A stretch of 64,000 bases of DNA, taken from assembly GCA_964503885.1 (NCBI GenBank), contig CAZDCD010000015.1, forward strand, positions 1 to 64,000. Reading direction: 5' to 3'. Origin of the DNA: CAZDCD01 sp964503885 (GTDB lineage: Bacteria > Bacteroidota > Bacteroidia > Bacteroidales > UBA10428). This document shows, piece by piece, positions 18,601 to 27,592 of this stretch (positions are counted from its first letter, which is position 1; each line of letters starts with the position of its first letter). The position numbers were made by a program, and so were the translations under genes. Below the pieces are notes generated by a model. That model saw nothing but the letters and a program-made list of their open reading frames with translations. It did not search any database and had not been told where the DNA came from.

Positions 18601-20442
18601 ATGAAAAAAAAATCCTTACCATTAAAACTGAGCATCTTCATCCTGTTGATCTCAACGCAATATTCATTTTGTCAATCGAGATTATCGGATACTCTTGAGC
18701 TTGAAGAGGTTGTAGTAACAGGCACTCTTATAAAGACACACCGTAACTACATTCCTCTTGCAGTATCTGTTGTAACCCGAAATGAAATTGCAGAATCGGA
18801 TCAATCGGCATTATTGCCAATATTGAGCGGACGGGTTCCCGGGTTATTTGTGACCGAAAGGGGTGTAACCGGCTTCGGTGTCGCAGACGGGAGTGCAGGA
18901 CAAATCACCATACGCGGGATCGGCGGCTATCCTACCACCCAGGTTCTCGTACTTATCGATGGTCACCCGCAATTCATGGGAATAATGGGACATCCCCTGC
19001 CCGATGCTTATGTGGCCAGCGACGTGGAACGTGTCGAAGTGATCCGCGGACCGGCTTCAATGCTATACGGGACCAATGCCATGGGTGGGGTAATTAATAT
19101 TATAACCCGCAAACAGGCTGAAAATGGAATCCACGGAAATGCAAGGATAATGGTTGGTTCATTCAACACCCAAAAATATATGGCCTCTGCAGGTTATAAA
19201 AGCAACAAGCTAAGTGTCTTTGGTTCTATAAACCAGAACACCACGAACGGGCACCGTGATTCCTCAGATTTCCGTATTACCAATGGTTATCTGAAAGCCG
19301 GGTATGCATTAACCGATCATGTAAAACTCACCTCGGATTTCAGTCTGGCTTCGTTTGAAGCCGGAGATCCCGGTCCGGACACGCTTCTGGCCAGGGCTGG
19401 CAGCAGAATAAATATCACACGAGGGTACTGGGCGCTGACACTTGAAAATCAATCTGAAAATCATTCGGGAGCTCTAAAAGTATTTTACAATTTCGGAGAA
19501 CACAGCATTTCAGATGGCTTTCATTCAAGAGATGCAAACTACGGAATTAACCTGTATGAAACGTTTGAACTCTCGGAACAAACCAGAATAACCCTTGGCG
19601 GGGACATGCTGAATTACGGGGGAATTGCCGAGAATATCAGGGCGAATGGTGGAGAGGGATTGGTTTTTAAGGATACCACCATGTATGATGCAGGAATTTA
19701 TGGATTTTTTCAGCAAACGATTGGCCGGAAATTATCGGTTGATGCAGGTATGCGGTATCAGAATCATGAAAAATACGGGGGAGAGTGGGTCCCCTCCTGC
19801 GGATTTGCCTTAAAATATATACCGTCAGCTACCTGGAAAGTTGCCGTATCAAAAGGGTTTAGAAGCCCGACAATCAGAGAACTGTTCCTGTGGAATTACA
19901 ATGCGGACCTGAAGCCGGAAAGGATAATCAATATTGAAACCGGTTTTCTGAATTCATTTTTAAACAGCAGGCTCAATACTGAGTTGACTTTTTTCTATAT
20001 AAGAGGCGATAACCTGATCGTTACCGTTCCTCTTAAAGGGCTGCAAAACGCCGGTAAGATCAGAAACAGGGGAATTGAATTCTCAGCTGACGCAGGATTT
20101 TCCGAAAACCTGAAGTTTATCCTCTCCTATTCCTATATTCATATGAAAGAACCCATATTTGCCACGCCCGAACATCAACTGTTTCTCAGCGGCAGGTATG
20201 CCTTCAGAAAATTCAGGGTAACGCCCTCTTTACAGATTATCAGAAACCTCGATTCTGATCCTTCACCTTTGGTATACCTTGAAAATTATACCCTGCTGGG
20301 CCTAAAAATAACCTTTGAAGCAGCAAAGTTTGCTGAATTGTACCTGAGCGCAGATAACCTGCTTAACCGGACATATGCTGTTAACCGGTATTATACCATG
20401 CCCGGGGTTACTTTTTTCGCAGGTGCTAACGTGAAATTCTGA
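18601..20442 (+). CDS. TonB-dependent outer-membrane receptor (probable nickel-complex uptake)
   Basis: This 613-residue receptor starts at 18601 (MKKKSLPLKL), which gives a clean signal peptide ending near YSFCQ; an in-frame start at 18586 is less likely. After a TonB-box-like LELEEVVVTG comes a plug domain (LIDGHPQFMGIMG; VERVEVIRGPASMLYGTNAMGG). A 22-strand-type barrel follows and ends in the aromatic AGANVKF. It lacks the carboxypeptidase-like N-terminal domain and a SusD partner, so it resembles metal or siderophore receptors rather than glycan receptors. Its position directly after nikR suggests import of nickel or a nickel chelate. The ligand is inferred. Confidence 0.88.
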   Translation: MKKKSLPLKLSIFILLISTQYSFCQSRLSDTLELEEVVVTGTLIKTHRNYIPLAVSVVTRNEIAESDQSALLPILSGRVPGLFVTERGVTGFGVADGSAGQITIRGIGGYPTTQVLVLIDGHPQFMGIMGHPLPDAYVASDVERVEVIRGPASMLYGTNAMGGVINIITRKQAENGIHGNARIMVGSFNTQKYMASAGYKSNKLSVFGSINQNTTNGHRDSSDFRITNGYLKAGYALTDHVKLTSDFSLASFEAGDPGPDTLLARAGSRINITRGYWALTLENQSENHSGALKVFYNFGEHSISDGFHSRDANYGINLYETFELSEQTRITLGGDMLNYGGIAENIRANGGEGLVFKDTTMYDAGIYGFFQQTIGRKLSVDAGMRYQNHEKYGGEWVPSCGFALKYIPSATWKVAVSKGFRSPTIRELFLWNYNADLKPERIINIETGFLNSFLNSRLNTELTFFYIRGDNLIVTVPLKGLQNAGKIRNRGIEFSADAGFSENLKFILSYSYIHMKEPIFATPEHQLFLSGRYAFRKFRVTPSLQIIRNLDSDPSPLVYLENYTLLGLKITFEAAKFAELYLSADNLLNRTYAVNRYYTMPGVTFFAGANVKF

Positions 20443-20454
20443 AACCGAAAGATC

Positions 20455-21945
20455 ATGAAAATAACTCGTAAGACATCCCGACTAAAAAGCCTGATCGTCG
20501 CATCAGGCAAGTTATGTTTTTTGGGCCTGCTTTTAATAACAGTCCCCTGTAAGGCGATTCCTGCACCATCCAAACAGAACATAATTATCGACACCGATTG
20601 CGCATTCGATGATTTCCGTGCCATAAATATACTGTTGTCGAGACCCGAGATCAATACCTGTGGAATTATAGCCTCAGAAGGCACCCTTTCCGCTTCCAAG
20701 GGATATGAACGCATCAGGTCAATGCTTCATTTCTGGGATAAAAATTCGATGCCTGTTGCCTGCGGAACAATACTGAACGGAACCGCCCCTTCATGGAGGG
20801 AACTGAACAGCAGCATTTCCTGGGGAACAGAGTATGCTGCTGAAAGTATCCAAAGCATCGGCGAACTTATTCATGACCTGTCAGGTGAAAATTTGGAATA
20901 TACTTTGGTATGCCTGGGGACGTTAAATACTGCCGCAACGATTGCCAACGATTATCCCGGGTTTTTCAAAAAGATCAAACGTATTGTATGGTACACCGGA
21001 TCGATCCATCCACTCCAGGGATTTAACTACGAATATGATAAAAATTCCGCCGAACAGATCGTACATTCGGGTAGTGTGCGCGTCGACCTGGTTTCAAATC
21101 TTCATTATTCTGAAGCAAAGTTTGACATGAATATGGCAGCAATCGCTGACAGTGCCGGCACAAGTTTATCATCGTGTATCTCAACGGCCTGCCATCAATC
21201 CGAAGTAAAGAAAAAACTCCTCGAAAACCACTTTGGTTTGTGCGATGACCTTGTGGCAGTCTACCTTATCAACCCGGAATTATTCGAGATGAATAGTATC
21301 ATGCCGGAGATATGGGTCCGTTTTTGCGAATCTTACAACATCGAAGCCGTTAGAGAAGTAATAGGCGATTTATTCAAAGGGAAGTATATCCATGAAAACA
21401 ATGTCGCCTTCTATGGTTTCCCGGCCGGTCGCGAGGCTTTCAGATACGATGTCAGGCCGGTAGTGGATTCGGCAATTGCCAGGTATGGTAACGAGGAGTG
21501 GAAAGCTTGTGTTCTGACCGATGAAATTCACGGGCACCTTGGCGTTTTTTCGATAGTGGGTGCCAAAATGGGCATAAAGGCCCGTGAATACTTTGGAGTG
21601 GCACCTGATCAGCTTTCGGTAATATCATTTGCAGGAACCACTCCGCCATACAGTTGCCTGAATGACGGCATACAGGTAAGCACCGGAGCCACTCTTGGCC
21701 AGGGAACCATTACCATAGCAAATGACAGCATTACACGTCCGGCCGCGATTTTTACGTATAAAGGAAATTCAATTAAGATAAGCCTGAAGGACGATTATTT
21801 AAAGACCGTGAACGATGATATCAGCAGAGGCATCGTAAAATTCGGGTTGTCAGATGACGGTTACTGGAACTACGTCAGAAAAACGGCATTGCGCTACTGG
21901 CTTGAATGGGACAGGAACACCATATTCAATATTGAAAAACCTTGA
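20455..21945 (+). CDS. Secreted nucleoside hydrolase-FmdE fusion
   Basis: This 496-residue protein has a signal peptide (residues about 12-35). Residues 42-310 resemble the nucleoside hydrolase fold: DTDCAFDD at 46-53 matches the calcium-binding DxDxxxDD, and LCDDLVAVYLINPELF keeps the late Asp. Residues about 335-496 match the FmdE domain, with EIHGHLGVFSIVGAKMG (His359, His361), Cys401 in PYSCLNDGIQ and STGATLGQG. FmdE-type domains carry metal-binding Cys and His. The gene starts 12 bases after the receptor stop. A periplasmic nickel-handling or chelate-processing role is inferred from the locus; no such activity is established. Confidence 0.8.
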   Translation: MKITRKTSRLKSLIVASGKLCFLGLLLITVPCKAIPAPSKQNIIIDTDCAFDDFRAINILLSRPEINTCGIIASEGTLSASKGYERIRSMLHFWDKNSMPVACGTILNGTAPSWRELNSSISWGTEYAAESIQSIGELIHDLSGENLEYTLVCLGTLNTAATIANDYPGFFKKIKRIVWYTGSIHPLQGFNYEYDKNSAEQIVHSGSVRVDLVSNLHYSEAKFDMNMAAIADSAGTSLSSCISTACHQSEVKKKLLENHFGLCDDLVAVYLINPELFEMNSIMPEIWVRFCESYNIEAVREVIGDLFKGKYIHENNVAFYGFPAGREAFRYDVRPVVDSAIARYGNEEWKACVLTDEIHGHLGVFSIVGAKMGIKAREYFGVAPDQLSVISFAGTTPPYSCLNDGIQVSTGATLGQGTITIANDSITRPAAIFTYKGNSIKISLKDDYLKTVNDDISRGIVKFGLSDDGYWNYVRKTALRYWLEWDRNTIFNIEKP

Positions 21946-22000
21946 TTTACCGTGAGTTTTATACATTTCATAACCAATCCATTCAGCAAAAATATACAGC

Positions 22001-22735
22001 ATGAACAGTGAAATAATATTGCTTTCAACATCTGCGGCTGCCATTGGATTTGCACATACAATTTTCGGTCCCGATCACTACATTCCCTTTATTGTAATGT
22101 CCAAAGCGCGAAAGTGGTCGATATGGAAAACAACCCTATTAACCCTTGTCTGTGGATTTGGCCACGTCGGAAGCTCTATCATACTCGGTATAATTGGAAT
22201 TGCTTTTGGGATTGGAGTTTCAAATCTTGAAAGGCTGGAAGGAATCAGGGGGAATATAGCCGCGTGGCTGTTCATCGTATTCGGTTTTGCTTATTTCCTC
22301 TGGGGTCTCAGACGGGCTTATATAAACAGACCACACAAGCATGTGCATGCACATGGTTCCCTGATCCATGAGCACGAACACGATCATGATCATCCTTTGA
22401 CAGTGCAGGCCGACAGTTCAAAACATGAGCACCGTCATACAACCAATAAAGCAAATATTACGCCCTGGATTTTATTTACAATATTCGTTCTGGGTCCATG
22501 TGAGCCATTAATACCTCTTTTCATTTATCCGGCTTCACAGCACAACATACCGGGAATGATTTGGGTATCAGCCGTCTTTACAGCAATAACCCTGATCACA
22601 ATGCTTACCATGGTGTTGGTATTTTCAACCGGTCTGAAGGCCCTGCCTTTCGGAAAATTAGAAAGATATACGCATGCCATTGCCGGTGCAACAATTTTGT
22701 TAAGCGGATTCGCGATCGTATTCCTGGGTTTGTGA
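22001..22735 (+). CDS. NicO/UreH-like nickel or cobalt transporter with His-rich loop
   Basis: This 244-residue protein has about six transmembrane helices. Helix 1 ends in GFAHTIFGPDHYIP, with His19, Asp25 and His26 forming the H-x5-DH type of metal motif seen in nickel/cobalt permeases. Helix 2 has GFGHVGSS. A cytoplasmic or periplasmic loop at residues 111-145 contains 12 histidines in 35 positions, typical of nickel-binding loops. LGPCEPLIPLF follows in helix 4. The last place in the NikR-headed block supports inner-membrane nickel uptake, completing a path from receptor to cytoplasm. Export (RcnA-like) is the alternative. Confidence 0.8.
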   Translation: MNSEIILLSTSAAAIGFAHTIFGPDHYIPFIVMSKARKWSIWKTTLLTLVCGFGHVGSSIILGIIGIAFGIGVSNLERLEGIRGNIAAWLFIVFGFAYFLWGLRRAYINRPHKHVHAHGSLIHEHEHDHDHPLTVQADSSKHEHRHTTNKANITPWILFTIFVLGPCEPLIPLFIYPASQHNIPGMIWVSAVFTAITLITMLTMVLVFSTGLKALPFGKLERYTHAIAGATILLSGFAIVFLGL

Positions 22736-22783
22736 TAACCATGGTCTGGTGATTTCTTCTACCTCAAATTTCAGCATAAAAAA

Positions 22784-22831
22784 AATCCCGGCTTGCACCG
22801 GGATTCAAACACCTAAAACTAATTAAACCCT
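22784..22831 (-). repeat. Duplicated hairpin element, copy 1 (minus-strand terminator form)
   Basis: AATCCCGG and CCGGGATT form an 8-bp stem around a six-base loop at 22784-22805. On the minus strand a T-run follows, so it reads as a rho-independent terminator for leftward transcription. The adjacent 26 bases (22806-22831) are identical to those in copy 2. A related CCTAAAACTAACTAAACCC segment lies at 22864-22882. No leftward gene lies upstream, so the element may end a small RNA or be a relic of a deleted gene. Confidence 0.6.
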
Positions 22832-23037
22832 AATAAATGAAAACTTAGATTTGTAATGTTAACCCTAAAACTAACTAAACCCTAATAGCTCACTCAACTG
22901 TTTAAAAGAACATTTCTTTAGTAAATATACGAAATTATCAGACCTGTGTTGGACATCCGGCATTGATATTTATTACCTGAATTCGATGATATTCATCACC
23001 TTAATCATGCTTATCCCAAAACCTATGGTCCAAAAAA

Positions 23038-23085
23038 AATCCCGGACGATACCGGGATTCAAACACCTAAAACTAATTAAACCCT
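23038..23085 (-). repeat. Duplicated hairpin element, copy 2
   Basis: The arrangement is the same as at 22784-22831: stem AATCCCGG/CCGGGATT with a different loop (ACGATA), then an identical 26-base flank (23060-23085). The loop differs while stem and flank are conserved, which suggests selection or a recent duplication with loop drift. The rest of the 22736-23320 gap shows no gene. Confidence 0.6.
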
Positions 23086-23320
23086 ATCTAACAAAGAACT
23101 TTTTAAAATAAAATTTTGTATCAGTTAACCCATATCTGTAAGTGAATTTACGCAATAGTGCCTTAGCTTAGGCAATTATAGGAATGACATTTGTTATCGG
23201 ATAGCGATGATATTCCTCATCAGAAGCCTGTTGTTGCCGCAATTCTCGTCCCGTCTCCCGCCTGGGTATATAATTCCCATGCTTGCAGGAAACATGAACC
23301 CATGATTAAGACTAAGATAA

Positions 23321-26300
23321 TTGGCGGAGAATTTCTACTTTTACAATATCGATTTGCGTATGAAAGAATCTGTACTAAATACAGCGCTTCATTTTTTTGC
23401 CTTTATTGCTTCGGCAACCGGTGAGGAAACATTTGATAAGCTGCTGTCTGTATTTGAGAAATATGTAAAATCATTTGTGAGCTCCGATCGGTTTAAAAAT
23501 GCTAAAGTACTGTTTATCAAAGCTTACAACGATTTTGCCGAAGAAATTAATTTGTTTGAAGAACCTGAGCTCGCGGATAATTACAATTCTGTGCTGCTTG
23601 ACAAGGTTTACAACGAATCGATCTTTCAGTTGTCGCTGAACGAGCGTATTCTCGTTCTGATGTTGCTTGTTGATTATGACCGGTTCATGCACCATGGTGA
23701 GCATGTAAGCAAATCACTTCTTGAAAATATTACCGGTAGGCTTGGTTTTTCGCCTGCTGAATATTCGGATATAAACTGCTTTATCTCGGGTGATTACAAT
23801 GCAGAAGGTACTACAAGTATTCTGATCTTAAAACCAAAATCGAAAAATAAGATTGAAACCCTTGAGGGGAGTTGGGTTGATAAACACCTGCCTGATGAAC
23901 TCAGGATAAGCCGTGAACTGGAACTGGAAAATCTCAGGGAGAAGATCTATATGCTGTACCTCGAGCATCTAAAATTGTTTGTGGTAAGATGCGACAAAGG
24001 CGATACCATTGAAATAAACGGAGAGCTTATATCCGGCTGCAAATTTAAGATCCTTGAACCTGGAGATGAAATCAGGACTAAGAAACATCGCTTATTCAAT
24101 TATTCCGAAATTAAACAAAAATTCCTTGAGATCAAAAACCTCAACACTGTTCATTTGTCGGTTGAGGATGTATACTTCAGGTACAAAAGAAAACCGAAAG
24201 GAATACGCGGATTTATCACCGGCGAAAATTCCGGGTTGCTGATCGGTATAATCGGAAACGAAGGTACAGGAAAATCGACGTTGCTGGAGCTTGTTGCGGG
24301 ACGGATCACGCCGGATTCGGGTAAAATCTTCATCAATGGATATAATCTTAAAGAGAATAAATACCTGCTGAAAGGAATTATAGGTTATGTACCCGAAGAT
24401 GACCTGCTCTATGATGAATTGTCGGTTTATGATAACCTGATGCTCACAGCCAGGTTTTTCTTCAGCCGTTTGTCGCCCAGGGAGCTCGACCGTAAAGTGA
24501 ACCAGCTTCTTCAGCATCTGGGCCTTTTTGAGATCAGACATACGATCGTTGGTTCGATTTTCGATAAAAATATCCAGCCAGGCCAGCGCAGACTGTTGAA
24601 TATTTCTCTTGAACTGATACGCGAACCCCGAATTCTGCTGGTAGATAATGCTGTATACAGCTTAAGCACAGGTGAGGCCTCCACAATAATAAAAATATTG
24701 AATGATTACACTTTTGGAGGCAACCTGGTAATCACGGCAATCAGCCAGACCAGCACCAAAGCCTTCAGAATGTTTGACAAGCTGTGGATCCTCGATGAAT
24801 CGGGATACCCTATATTTAATGGTAATCCCGGGCTTGCGCGTGATTACTTCAGCGGACATCTGAGTCTCCCTGAAACAAGGGGAACAGCAGAAGAGCTTAC
24901 ACCGGATCACCTCCTCGAACTGGTTAATTTCAGGCTTTCCGATTCTTCGGGAAAGGTGGGGAAAAGAAAGATCAATCCTTCAGGATGGCATGAGCGGTTC
25001 GAATTGTCTGTGATGAAGGCCGAAATTCCTGCCAGTCATACAAAAATACCATTGCCGGCCAATTTTATCAATCCACCTAACCTGGAAACGCAGTTCAAAA
25101 TTTTCAGCATCAGGAATTTTAAGGTGAAATTTTCCAATACTTACAACCTCGTCTCCTCAATATTGGCAGGACCTTCAGTAGCCTTACTTCTAGGGCTTGT
25201 CCTAAGGGAAAAAACCAACGGTACCTATGTGTTCTCGACGAACGGCAACATCCCGTTCTTTCTGTTTTTGAGCGCCATTGCGGCTATATTCCTGGGTCTT
25301 CTCATAAGTGTAAAGGAGATTATGAGGGAACGCAATAACCGGATAAAGGAAGATTACCTTGAATTCAGCAGGTTCAGTTACATCAACTCAAAAATTTCTT
25401 TTCTTTTCTTTATTGCTCTAGTCCAGACTTTTTTATATGTCCTTACCGGTAATGCCATTCTCGAGATAAAAGGCATGTTTGTCCAGTTCTGGTTAATATT
25501 ATTCAGCGCCAGTTGTTTTGGCGTAATGATGGGACTGAATTTTTCAGAAGCCCATAAAAAGATAACTGCACTTTATGAAACCACGATACCCCTGGTTCTG
25601 GCTTTACAGATTCTGCTGGGCGGGGGCATTATTCCTTATAATAAGCTGAATTTCAACGATTCACCTTATGTACCAGTTGTGGGTGAGCTTATGGTTTCGA
25701 GATGGGCCTATGAGGCATTAATGGTAGAACAATATATCAGGAACGATTACCAGAAACACTTCTATGATGTGGAAAAAACGATCAGCAACTCGTCATACTT
25801 TAGTGAGGAGCTGATACCCAGGCTGCAGGCCTTTCTCGAAAGAAGCAGACAAAACATCGGTAAGCGTGATACGCTTGGTTACTACCTGCCGCTTATTAGA
25901 AACAGTATTATTTCACTCTATGATGATTATGATATTTTTGAATTTGAATTTCTAAATAAGCTTAATGTTTCAGGGTTCAATAAAAATGTTGCCTCTGAAA
26001 CAAAAGATTACCTTACCTACCTGGAAATTTATTTCCACGACAAAAAGGAAAAATCAATAGCCTCAAAAACAGCTCTGACAGAAAAGCTGACCAATTCCAT
26101 GGGAAAAGCATCGCTGCAGGAATTGAAAAATTCAAGCTACAATAACAGATTGGCATCCAGGGTGTTGGCGAAAAGCCAGAATATTCACTGGAAAATCCAT
26201 AACAACAAAATTTGCAGGGTATCTGACCCGGTATACCAGGACCCGAATTCCGATTTTGGAAGATCGGTATTGTTTGTGCCGGTAAAAAAGTTCAGGGGGC

Positions 26301-26404
26301 AGACTATGGAAACCCGATGGTTCAATATAATGATAATCTGGTTGTTTTCATTCGTCTTATACCTGGTCATCCTCATTGATGTACCTTCGTATTTCAAGGC
26401 TTGA
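23321..26404 (+). CDS. Large ABC-2-type transporter with degenerate ATPase motifs
   Basis: This 1027-residue protein starts at a TTG; the ATG at 23360 (MKESVLN) is an alternative. Residues 15-160 form a helical domain reminiscent of TerB-like regions, and residues about 215-255 form a small beta-rich segment. The ABC ATPase spans about 280-530: Walker A GNEGTGKST at 312-320 is intact, but the signature is IQPGQ, the Walker B region reads ILLVDNA with Asn where the catalytic Glu should be, and the H-loop position reads ITAISQTS. A membrane domain of about six helices follows (residues 620-790, plus one near the C-terminus). It may bind ATP with little or no hydrolysis. Substrate unknown. Confidence 0.8.
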   Translation: MAENFYFYNIDLRMKESVLNTALHFFAFIASATGEETFDKLLSVFEKYVKSFVSSDRFKNAKVLFIKAYNDFAEEINLFEEPELADNYNSVLLDKVYNESIFQLSLNERILVLMLLVDYDRFMHHGEHVSKSLLENITGRLGFSPAEYSDINCFISGDYNAEGTTSILILKPKSKNKIETLEGSWVDKHLPDELRISRELELENLREKIYMLYLEHLKLFVVRCDKGDTIEINGELISGCKFKILEPGDEIRTKKHRLFNYSEIKQKFLEIKNLNTVHLSVEDVYFRYKRKPKGIRGFITGENSGLLIGIIGNEGTGKSTLLELVAGRITPDSGKIFINGYNLKENKYLLKGIIGYVPEDDLLYDELSVYDNLMLTARFFFSRLSPRELDRKVNQLLQHLGLFEIRHTIVGSIFDKNIQPGQRRLLNISLELIREPRILLVDNAVYSLSTGEASTIIKILNDYTFGGNLVITAISQTSTKAFRMFDKLWILDESGYPIFNGNPGLARDYFSGHLSLPETRGTAEELTPDHLLELVNFRLSDSSGKVGKRKINPSGWHERFELSVMKAEIPASHTKIPLPANFINPPNLETQFKIFSIRNFKVKFSNTYNLVSSILAGPSVALLLGLVLREKTNGTYVFSTNGNIPFFLFLSAIAAIFLGLLISVKEIMRERNNRIKEDYLEFSRFSYINSKISFLFFIALVQTFLYVLTGNAILEIKGMFVQFWLILFSASCFGVMMGLNFSEAHKKITALYETTIPLVLALQILLGGGIIPYNKLNFNDSPYVPVVGELMVSRWAYEALMVEQYIRNDYQKHFYDVEKTISNSSYFSEELIPRLQAFLERSRQNIGKRDTLGYYLPLIRNSIISLYDDYDIFEFEFLNKLNVSGFNKNVASETKDYLTYLEIYFHDKKEKSIASKTALTEKLTNSMGKASLQELKNSSYNNRLASRVLAKSQNIHWKIHNNKICRVSDPVYQDPNSDFGRSVLFVPVKKFRGQTMETRWFNIMIIWLFSFVLYLVILIDVPSYFKA

Positions 26405-26495
26405 ACACATGATATCATTCCATAACAACAGCTAGCGCTTTACAGGAAAGCATACTTTAAGCTATTCGCAGCCTTGCACCGGAAAATTAACCAGT

Positions 26496-26702
26496 TTAAC
26501 CCTTAATTTTTAAGGTATTATATCCGTCTTCCGAAAATGATTTATGCTGATCGCTGATGAAACGGTTATACTCCATTTTGAGCAGGTTGAACTTGGTACG
26601 GATCGTATCCGATACTCTGCCCGACCATGTTTTTTCCCTTCGGATAAGATCAAAATCATTCACCAAACGGATAACGCTGTTTGAACGTTTTGCTATTGAC
26701 AT
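26496..26702 (-). CDS. Small hypothetical protein, 68 residues
   Basis: This basic, probably soluble 68-residue protein has a protein-like composition (MSIAKRSNSVIRLVNDFDL and so on) and no known domain. Nothing overlaps it, and the AT-rich DNA upstream of 26702 could hold a promoter. It stands alone between the ABC gene and the SiaC-like gene. The call rests only on length, composition and lack of competing genes. Confidence 0.45.
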   Translation of the reverse strand: MSIAKRSNSVIRLVNDFDLIRREKTWSGRVSDTIRTKFNLLKMEYNRFISDQHKSFSEDGYNTLKIKG

Positions 26703-27092
26703 AGCTGAAATCTTTCTTTTTTTATACGCGACAACTCATAAAAAAATACAAAAATCACACCATTTTTCAGCCATAATTCCATGAATACCGGCTATCATGT
26801 GACTATGCTGCGAAAATAAATGATCGGCGGATGACTTTATTGTTGATAACCCTGTACTTATCAACAAAAGAGCAGTGTCAGACTGGTAAGCCGGAAGGTA
26901 TGTTCAGCTTTGTGCAAGGCAAAGAATCAGAAATTAGTATTCATCAGGATTTGAGCGTTCCCGGTTGTCAGGGGCCTTTTACCTTCGGAAAATACCCGTA
27001 ACATATTGAAGGGTAGATATATGCATGCAATGGAAGCAACATTCAAAACAGTCAGGCCTGAATGTTAATGGTCAGTCAGCTAAAAATTTCAA
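26703..27092. other. Intergenic gap with a 10-bp inverted repeat
   Basis: No gene is seen here. At 26840-26867 TTGTTGATAA and TTATCAACAA form a perfect inverted repeat around an eight-base spacer. Each arm resembles a weak DnaA box (TTATCAACA against TTATCCACA), but there is no T-run, so a protein-binding site is more likely than a terminator. Confidence 0.5.
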
Positions 27093-27467
27093 TTAAAAGG
27101 GGATCAGTTCAAAAGGAATATCCACATATTCTTTGAATTCTTCACCCAGATCCTGCATATCCTCATCATCCTGTTCATAGTACCAGATCACTTTCACCTT
27201 ATTCCCCGATTCATGGATCTGTTCAAGCCGAATGAGGATATCCTGCACCAGCTTGGCCGTAGCTGTATTGAAATAAATATACTTGAAAACAAATTCAGTG
27301 TTTTCGTTGGGAAGCCTATTATATTCGTCGAGCCAGTCGATTAAAGGCTGGTAAAAAGTAACCACGTCTTCAGGTAACGAACGTCCGGAGATCTCAAAAA
27401 TATCGTTTTCAGGATCAAACAACACCCTGGGTGTATCATTGGTCGCCCTTATATCCAGAATATCCAT
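27093..27467 (-). CDS. SiaC-family (DUF1987) regulatory phosphoprotein
   Basis: This 124-residue protein matches the DUF1987/SiaC family: TPRVLFDPENDIFEISGRSLPE at the start in family-typical form, then FKYIYFNTATAKLVQDIL, containing the Ser/Thr region that is phosphorylated in SiaC, and VIWYYEQDDEDMQDLGEEF. In Pseudomonas SiaC is controlled by a kinase/phosphatase pair and activates a diguanylate cyclase. In Bacteroidota these proteins usually sit with SpoIIE-type phosphatases, but none is encoded here. A partner elsewhere in the genome is expected. Confidence 0.85.
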   Translation of the reverse strand: MDILDIRATNDTPRVLFDPENDIFEISGRSLPEDVVTFYQPLIDWLDEYNRLPNENTEFVFKYIYFNTATAKLVQDILIRLEQIHESGNKVKVIWYYEQDDEDMQDLGEEFKEYVDIPFELIPF

Positions 27468-27530
27468 AACGTATTAATTAGAAATAATTGCTTTTTGCTG
27501 CACTAAATTTACCAAAACATCTCGGTATCG

Positions 27531-27538
27531 CAAAAATA
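27531..27538 (-). promoter_or_regulatory. TAnnTTTG element upstream of the SiaC-like gene
   Basis: On the minus strand TATTTTTG matches the -7 consensus and lies about 63 bases upstream of the start at 27467. The divergent aldo-keto reductase starts at 27593, so the 125-bp gap serves both genes. Confidence 0.4.
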
Positions 27539-27592
27539 AATGCAATAAAACCGGGAATATTTTTATTTTTACTCCCTTAACATACAGGTGTC

